Assembly: GCF_900155685.1 (NCBI RefSeq)
Contig: NZ_LT732548.1
Span: 3,849,048 to 3,913,047, forward strand
Reading direction: 5' to 3'
Source: Paenibacillus bouchesdurhonensis
GTDB taxonomy: Bacteria > Bacillota > Bacilli > Paenibacillales > Paenibacillaceae
DNA length: 64,000 nt
Position 1 is the stretch's first letter, and the number at the start of each line of letters is the position of its first letter. Below the pieces are notes generated by a model that ran no database searches, was not told the DNA's origin, and saw only the letters and a list, made by a program, of their open reading frames with translations. Below, piece after piece: positions 60,044-64,000 of the stretch. Made by a program: the position numbers and the translations under genes.

Positions 60044-60231
60044 TTACCTCACGCCAGCCGCACCGGCAGCGTCGATTTTTTCTTGAGGAGCATGGAAACA
60101 GCGTTTGCACACTTTCAAAGCCTCCCCAGAGCGTACAGCAATTTGATGCGCGTGCTCCTGCATACCGAACAGGTACCGCGGCCACTGGAGGGAAGCGTCC
60201 ACAACGCTTTTCCGTGTTTGGATTTGGACAT
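60044..60231 (-). pseudogene. Zinc-ribbon gene, internally deleted copy
   Basis: From ATG 60231 the minus strand reads MSKSKHGKALWTLPSSGRGT, CSVCRSTRIKLLYALGRL and stop. The rest (KVCKRCFHAPQEKIDAAGAA) follows in another frame to TAA at 60046. Compared with the intact gene at 53442-53642 a small deletion in the middle removes the linker and shifts the frame. It sits directly after the intact cotJC. Confidence 0.75.
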
Positions 60232-60264
60232 CGCAAACTACCTTCATTTCAAATTAGAATGCCG

Positions 60265-60834
60265 CTAAAATACCTTCTTCTTCCCCCGGTCATCCTTTAA
60301 AATCTCTACCGCCTCGCGAAAGCGTAGCGAGTGGATAATCTCCCGCTCACGCAGGAACTTGAGGCTGTCCTGCAAGTCGCAGTCATCGGTCATATCGATG
60401 AGCCACTGGTATGTAGCCCGCGCCTTCTCTTCTGCCGCGATATCCTCATACAGATCAGCAATCGGATCGCCTTTGGCTTGAATATAGGCGGCCGTAAACG
60501 GTACCCCGGAAGCATTCTCATAAAACAGCGCACTGTCGTGCGCGACATAGTGAGGCGCCAATCCGGCAGCAGCAAGTTCCTCTACCGTCGCATCCTTGGT
60601 CAGCTTATACACCATGGTGGCAATCATTTCCAGATGGGCAAGTTCTTCCGTGCCAATATCATTCAACAGCCCTATGACTTTGTCTGGTATCGTATACCTC
60701 TGATTCAAATAACGCAGGGCAGCAGCAAGTTCGCCATCAGCTCCGCCATATTGTTCAAGCAACAGCTTTGCCATTCGTATATCACATTTCCCTACACGTA
60801 CCGGATATTGGAGCTTCTTTTCATAGACCCACAT
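60265..60834 (-). CDS. cotJC: Spore coat protein CotJC (manganese catalase family)
   Basis: 189-residue protein, the same length as B. subtilis CotJC. Four-helix bundle of the manganese-catalase type: MWVYEKKLQYPVRVGKCDIR, EQYGGADGELAAALRYLNQR, GTEELAHLEMIATMVYKLTK (metal ligands Glu and His) and EEKARATYQWLIDMTDDCDL, then REREIIHSLRFREAVEI. It is incorporated into the spore coat with CotJA and may break down peroxide. It lies 53 bases downstream of cotJB. Broken relatives occur at 52130, 53676 and 56066. Confidence 0.95.
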   Translation of the reverse strand: MWVYEKKLQYPVRVGKCDIRMAKLLLEQYGGADGELAAALRYLNQRYTIPDKVIGLLNDIGTEELAHLEMIATMVYKLTKDATVEELAAAGLAPHYVAHDSALFYENASGVPFTAAYIQAKGDPIADLYEDIAAEEKARATYQWLIDMTDDCDLQDSLKFLREREIIHSLRFREAVEILKDDRGKKKVF

Positions 60835-60887
60835 TTTTTCGTATTCCCCTCCTTATTCATTTTCAGCAGAAGGCATAAAGGCAGGCA

Positions 60888-61157
60888 TTATACCTGCCAT
60901 GGCCACGGTACTTTTGACCATTCCCAAGGAAATTTAGAATAAGAATGCCCGAAATTCATCAGGGGACCATAGAGCTGCTGAAAATGGTTGGCAAGCTGAG
61001 TACGTTCTTGCACAAGCTGATTATATTGCTGTATGGAAGCTAAATCTTCGGGATGCGTATCAAGGAACAGGTTAAGTTCGACAAGGACGAAATCGAGGGC
61101 CTGCAGCTTTTCAAGCATTTCATAAAATTGTGGATCCAGGTTGTCTTTGTGTGACAT
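60888..61157 (-). CDS. cotJB: Spore coat protein CotJB
   Basis: 89-residue protein, standard CotJB length, with FYEMLEKLQALDFVLVELNL, FLDTHPEDLASIQQYNQLVQ and the aromatic end FPWEWSKVPWPWQV. It is the middle gene of cotJABC; its biochemical role is unclear. ATG 61157 is set by AAGGAAGGTGAGATA. Four bases separate it from cotJA. Confidence 0.93.
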   Translation of the reverse strand: MSHKDNLDPQFYEMLEKLQALDFVLVELNLFLDTHPEDLASIQQYNQLVQERTQLANHFQQLYGPLMNFGHSYSKFPWEWSKVPWPWQV

Positions 61158-61161
61158 TATC

Positions 61162-61392
61162 TCACCTTCCTTTTCCCCATCTGGACTCATAGGGGCTGTA
61201 AAGTGCAGGCCATAATGTTCCGTGTCTTAACGCATCTTCCGGGCAGAACTGGGGGAGATTCAGCGGTTGAAAGTTCATAAATAGTTGGGGGGGAGTACTA
61301 TATGTCTTGCACAATATCGGCGGACAGGGGTCAAATGGGCCAATATAAGGGGCCCAGACTTGCTCTTGGGGATGACTCAACGAGTGACTCAA
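61162..61392 (-). CDS. cotJA: Spore coat-associated protein CotJA
   Basis: 76-residue protein rich in Pro, Tyr and Phe: VWAPYIGPFDPCPPILCKTY, then LRHGTLWPALYSPYESRWGK, as in CotJA. It is needed for coat assembly of CotJC in B. subtilis. TTG 61392 is set by AAGGAGGAGCG seven bases upstream; there is no suitable ATG. It is the first gene of the operon, behind a sigma-E-like promoter. Confidence 0.92.
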   Translation of the reverse strand: MSHSLSHPQEQVWAPYIGPFDPCPPILCKTYSTPPQLFMNFQPLNLPQFCPEDALRHGTLWPALYSPYESRWGKGR

Positions 61393-61465
61393 CGATCGCT
61401 CCTCCTTCTGTCAATTTAAATGTTTCAAGCTTTCAAGGAGACACAGCTCCCTGATCCTCACCATT

Positions 61466-61493
61466 AACATATGACGTTCGCCTAGAATATGAA
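61466..61493 (-). promoter_or_regulatory. Sigma-E-like promoter of cotJABC
   Basis: On the minus strand TTCATATT, 12 bases, CATATGTT fits the sigma-E pattern with slightly short spacing, 74 bases before cotJA. The cotJ operon is under sigma-E control in B. subtilis. Confidence 0.5.
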
Positions 61494-61534
61494 CCTCCAA
61501 CCGCAACAATTCTGCAAAAAAACAGCAAGAAAAC

Positions 61535-61579
61535 AGAAAAACTCTTACCAAGGTGATTATCCTCACCCCGATAAGAGTT
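61535..61579 (-). terminator. Terminator of the CNNM-family gene
   Basis: AACTCTTA and TAAGAGTT pair; on the minus strand the stem is followed by TTTTTC, five bases past the stop. Confidence 0.7.
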
Positions 61580-61583
61580 AACC

Positions 61584-63008
61584 TTAAACGCCAGGCTCGT
61601 ACTCCTTCGATTCGTATTCTTGCACATTGTCATCCAATGATTCCCTGTCCGCCGACTCCATATTAGAGCCCCCGGCCTTCGCCTGTTCACTTGCCTTCTT
61701 AATGTTCACCCGCATGATGCGAAGCGGCTCAGCCTCGGCTACCTCAAAGATAACGTCCTCTATTCGTACCGCTCTCCCTACAGCCGGTGCGCCGTCCAGT
61801 TCTTTGAACAGCCATCCGCCAATAGAGTCTACTTTATCATGCTCAATGATGACACCCATCAGGTCGTTTACATCCTCGATCAGCATCCGACCATCCACGG
61901 AAAAGGTGCCGTCGCTCAGCTTCTCTACCTCTGCACGATCCTCATCGAATTCATCGTAAAGATCGCCGACAATCTCCTCCAATATTTTCTCGGCCGTAAG
62001 CAATCCTGCTGTCCCTCCATACTCATCTACGACAACAGTTAACTGGGAATGCTTCTTCTGCATGAGCCGAAGCACATGGCTGACCTCCATCGATTCGGGC
62101 ACATTCAGGATCGGGCGCACTATACTTGCAAGATCATGGGAGCTTCCTCCGTCAGGAAGCAACAGATCGGCAAGATGCACAAATCCGATAATCTGATCTT
62201 TATCCTCTACGGCGACCGGATACCGGGAGTGCTTTGTTTCCTCCACGATCTTCATATTCTCTTCCCAAGGCAGATTGGTATATAAGCAATTCATGTCAGT
62301 TCTCGGCAGCATGACCTCCCTGGCCAGCAAGTCGGAAAAATCGAACAGATTATCCATCAGCTTCATCTCGTCTTGGTCGATGACGCCACTCTTCGCACTC
62401 TGATCCATCAGGATGCGAATTTCTTCCTCCGAATGGGCTGCTTCGCCTTCACCAGCCGGCTCTATGCCAATCAACCGCAATAACCCATTGGCCGCTGAAT
62501 TCAGCAGCCAAATGACAGGAAGGAACAACCGATAGAAGAACAAGAGCGGAGCAGACAGCCATAAGGATACCGCCTCGGACTTCTGAATTGCCAGCGACTT
62601 CGGAGCAAGCTCTCCAATAACAATATGCAAAAACGTAATAATCGCAAATCCAACCGCTACAGAAACCGTAGATATGAGCGTAGCATCCGTTACGCCAAAT
62701 TTATGCATCAACGGCTCGATTAACAGCTCCGAAATGGCAGGTTCACCTACCCACCCCAGCCCAAGCGAGGCCAACGTAATTCCTAATTGAGTGGCCGATA
62801 AATAGGCATCCAGTTTCTTATTTACTTTGAGCGCATATGCAGCACGCTTGTTGCCTTCGCTAACGAGCTGCGTCAACCTGGATTGACGTACCTTAACCAG
62901 CGAAAATTCAGCAGCCACAAAAAATCCATTCAAAAGTACTAAAATAATAACTAGAACCAAATTAAATACCAGCTTGCCAGCCTCAATTTCCGTATGTCCA
63001 TCGGGCAT
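61584..63008 (-). CDS. CNNM/HlyC-CorC family transporter
   Basis: 474-residue membrane protein. The CNNM domain (residues 15-200) has four hydrophobic segments, with LNGFFVAAEFSLVKVRQSRL near 35, SATQLGITLASLGLGWVGEP near 72 and HIVIGELAPKSLAIQ. Two CBS domains follow (MLPRTDMNCLYTNLPWEENM; LTVVVDEYGGTAGLLTAEKI) and a C-terminal CorC_HlyC domain. Relatives export magnesium or sodium. ATG 63008 was chosen because GAGGCG precedes it; an in-frame start 26 codons upstream lies at the end of the radical SAM gene. Confidence 0.9.
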   Translation of the reverse strand: MPDGHTEIEAGKLVFNLVLVIILVLLNGFFVAAEFSLVKVRQSRLTQLVSEGNKRAAYALKVNKKLDAYLSATQLGITLASLGLGWVGEPAISELLIEPLMHKFGVTDATLISTVSVAVGFAIITFLHIVIGELAPKSLAIQKSEAVSLWLSAPLLFFYRLFLPVIWLLNSAANGLLRLIGIEPAGEGEAAHSEEEIRILMDQSAKSGVIDQDEMKLMDNLFDFSDLLAREVMLPRTDMNCLYTNLPWEENMKIVEETKHSRYPVAVEDKDQIIGFVHLADLLLPDGGSSHDLASIVRPILNVPESMEVSHVLRLMQKKHSQLTVVVDEYGGTAGLLTAEKILEEIVGDLYDEFDEDRAEVEKLSDGTFSVDGRMLIEDVNDLMGVIIEHDKVDSIGGWLFKELDGAPAVGRAVRIEDVIFEVAEAEPLRIMRVNIKKASEQAKAGGSNMESADRESLDDNVQEYESKEYEPGV

Positions 63009-63027
63009 AGGTGCAGCGCCTCTTTTC

Positions 63028-64000
63028 CTAAAGTGTGATTGCTTTGCGAGATTTAAAGTCGATATCCTTATAGTACATATCTGCAACGAGCAGGTTCGGA
63101 CCGCAGCAGCTTGCCGCTTCGCAATAACAATTTACTTTCTGATTGAGCGGATGGTCGTTCAGCCATTTGGCAAAAATATCATCCAATCCCTCCTCATGCA
63201 CGTTGCCAAAAGAAGGGATGTCTGCAAAATCCGTCACAAATACATCTCCCGTAAACATGTTCACGTTTACCCGGTTCCTGCCGTCAGGATCGTTGCGTAC
63301 GGTGACCATCGGTTCCTGCCGGAGCCGCTTGAGCAGAGCGCGATCTGCTTCATTGTCGTTGCAGGAATAGAACGGCAGCGTCCCGAACAGCATCCATATC
63401 TCTTTATTACGCTCATCGAGCAGAGAATGAATCGCCTGACGCATCTCATTCAGAGATAATACCGGAAGTCCCTTGGCAAAATTGGACGCATACATCGGAT
63501 GAACCTCATGCCGCTGACAGCCCATTTCCGTAATTAGCTTATGGATCATCGGCAGCTTGTCATGGGTGCGATAGTTGATCATCGACTCCGCTGAGATGTA
63601 CATCCCAGCCTCGCTTAATTTTCGCGAATTCTCCATCATCGCATGATAGAGCTTAGAAGCGACTTCCTTCTTCACGGGATGTCCGCTATTCGCAAAGCCC
63701 ACCTCATAAAAATCCTGCTCATTCGTATAGTTAAAAGAAATATGCATAACATCCAAGTATGGGAGCAGTTTCTCATACCGTTCATAATCGAGCGTCAAGT
63801 TGGAGTTGATTTGAGAACGGATTCCCCGCTCTTTCGCATACTTCAAAATAGGCACGATTTTCTCATCCACCATCTGCTTGCGGAAGGTTGGTTCGCCCCC
63901 CGTAATGCTAATCGTCCGCAGATGCTCCACTTCATCTAAACGCCGTAGGATCAAATCCAGCGGTATCTGCTCTGGCTCCTTCAGCACCAGGCTATCTCCC
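63028..64000 (-). CDS. Radical SAM protein, YfkAB-like (5' end outside window)
   Basis: Open from the right window edge, 323 codons visible. The stretch TISITGGEPTFRKQMVDEKI is the GGEP motif that binds S-adenosylmethionine; the CxxxCxxC cluster site lies upstream, outside the window. The C-terminal half contains FGTLPFYSCNDNEADRALLK and a closing Cys-rich segment with KVNCYCEAASCCGPNLLVAD, suggesting an added iron-sulphur site. The sequence resembles the YfkA/YfkB proteins of Bacillales. Function unknown. The CNNM-family gene follows 19 bases downstream. Confidence 0.85.
   Translation of the reverse strand, partial: GDSLVLKEPEQIPLDLILRRLDEVEHLRTISITGGEPTFRKQMVDEKIVPILKYAKERGIRSQINSNLTLDYERYEKLLPYLDVMHISFNYTNEQDFYEVGFANSGHPVKKEVASKLYHAMMENSRKLSEAGMYISAESMINYRTHDKLPMIHKLITEMGCQRHEVHPMYASNFAKGLPVLSLNEMRQAIHSLLDERNKEIWMLFGTLPFYSCNDNEADRALLKRLRQEPMVTVRNDPDGRNRVNVNMFTGDVFVTDFADIPSFGNVHEEGLDDIFAKWLNDHPLNQKVNCYCEAASCCGPNLLVADMYYKDIDFKSRKAITL

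Overview
The window looks like chromosomal DNA of an endospore-forming Firmicute, most probably Paenibacillus or a close relative. The basis is gene content and order known from Bacillales: dnaE beside ytrH/ytrI/ytpI/ytoI, a yheA/yheB block next to a run of yheC/yheD-type ATP-grasp genes, spoVB, cotJABC, and strong AAGGAGG-type ribosome binding sites with frequent TTG and GTG starts. Three genes or operons (ytrH, spoVB, cotJA) have upstream sequences resembling sigma-E promoters.

Layout. 1-8.5 kb: dnaE (cut by the left edge), the spore membrane genes ytrH-ytrI, ytpI, the DRTGG/CBS regulator ytoI, yheA and yheB. 8.8-15 kb: five consecutive ATP-grasp genes of the YheC/YheD spore family. 15-19.6 kb: a HAD phosphatase; a cassette of a small cationic exported protein with a C-terminal PKTGFGG motif, a class F-like sortase and a secreted amidase-domain protein; then spoVB. 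19.6-30 kb: two respiratory/copper groups (exported protein-FixH-cytochrome c-SCO, and nosD-nosL-nosY-nosF-TlpA with no nosZ in the window), separated by a chemoreceptor, an EamA transporter and an orphan histidine kinase. 30-35.2 kb: a GntR-controlled operon for an amino-sugar-acid route (metallohydrolase, DgaE-type ammonia lyase, KDPG-type aldolase, PfkB kinase) behind a promoter flanked by two copies of a palindrome. 35-44 kb: a CAP-domain secreted protein, a two-component system with a Met/His-rich exported peptide, a PadR regulator with a decayed monooxygenase gene, an MFS transporter, a truncated HipA-like kinase beside a degenerate small kinase, and arsR-arsB. 44-51.5 kb: a cupin, an envelope glycosylation operon and a VanRS-like two-component system.

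51.7-61.4 kb is the accessory part. It starts with a type I toxin-antitoxin locus of the Hol-Tox kind (37-residue hydrophobic peptide plus overlapping antisense RNA). It continues with a mosaic of broken cotJC copies and zinc-ribbon genes, which alternates with AT-rich foreign genes (a secreted protein plus a two-helix membrane protein, and a decayed set of similar layout). A nested insertion of IS110-family and frameshifted IS1182-family elements follows. The intact cotJA-cotJB-cotJC operon closes the region. The last 2.5 kb hold a CNNM/CorC-type membrane protein and the end of a radical SAM gene.

All assignments come from reading motifs, start signals and repeats by eye; no database or folding program was run.
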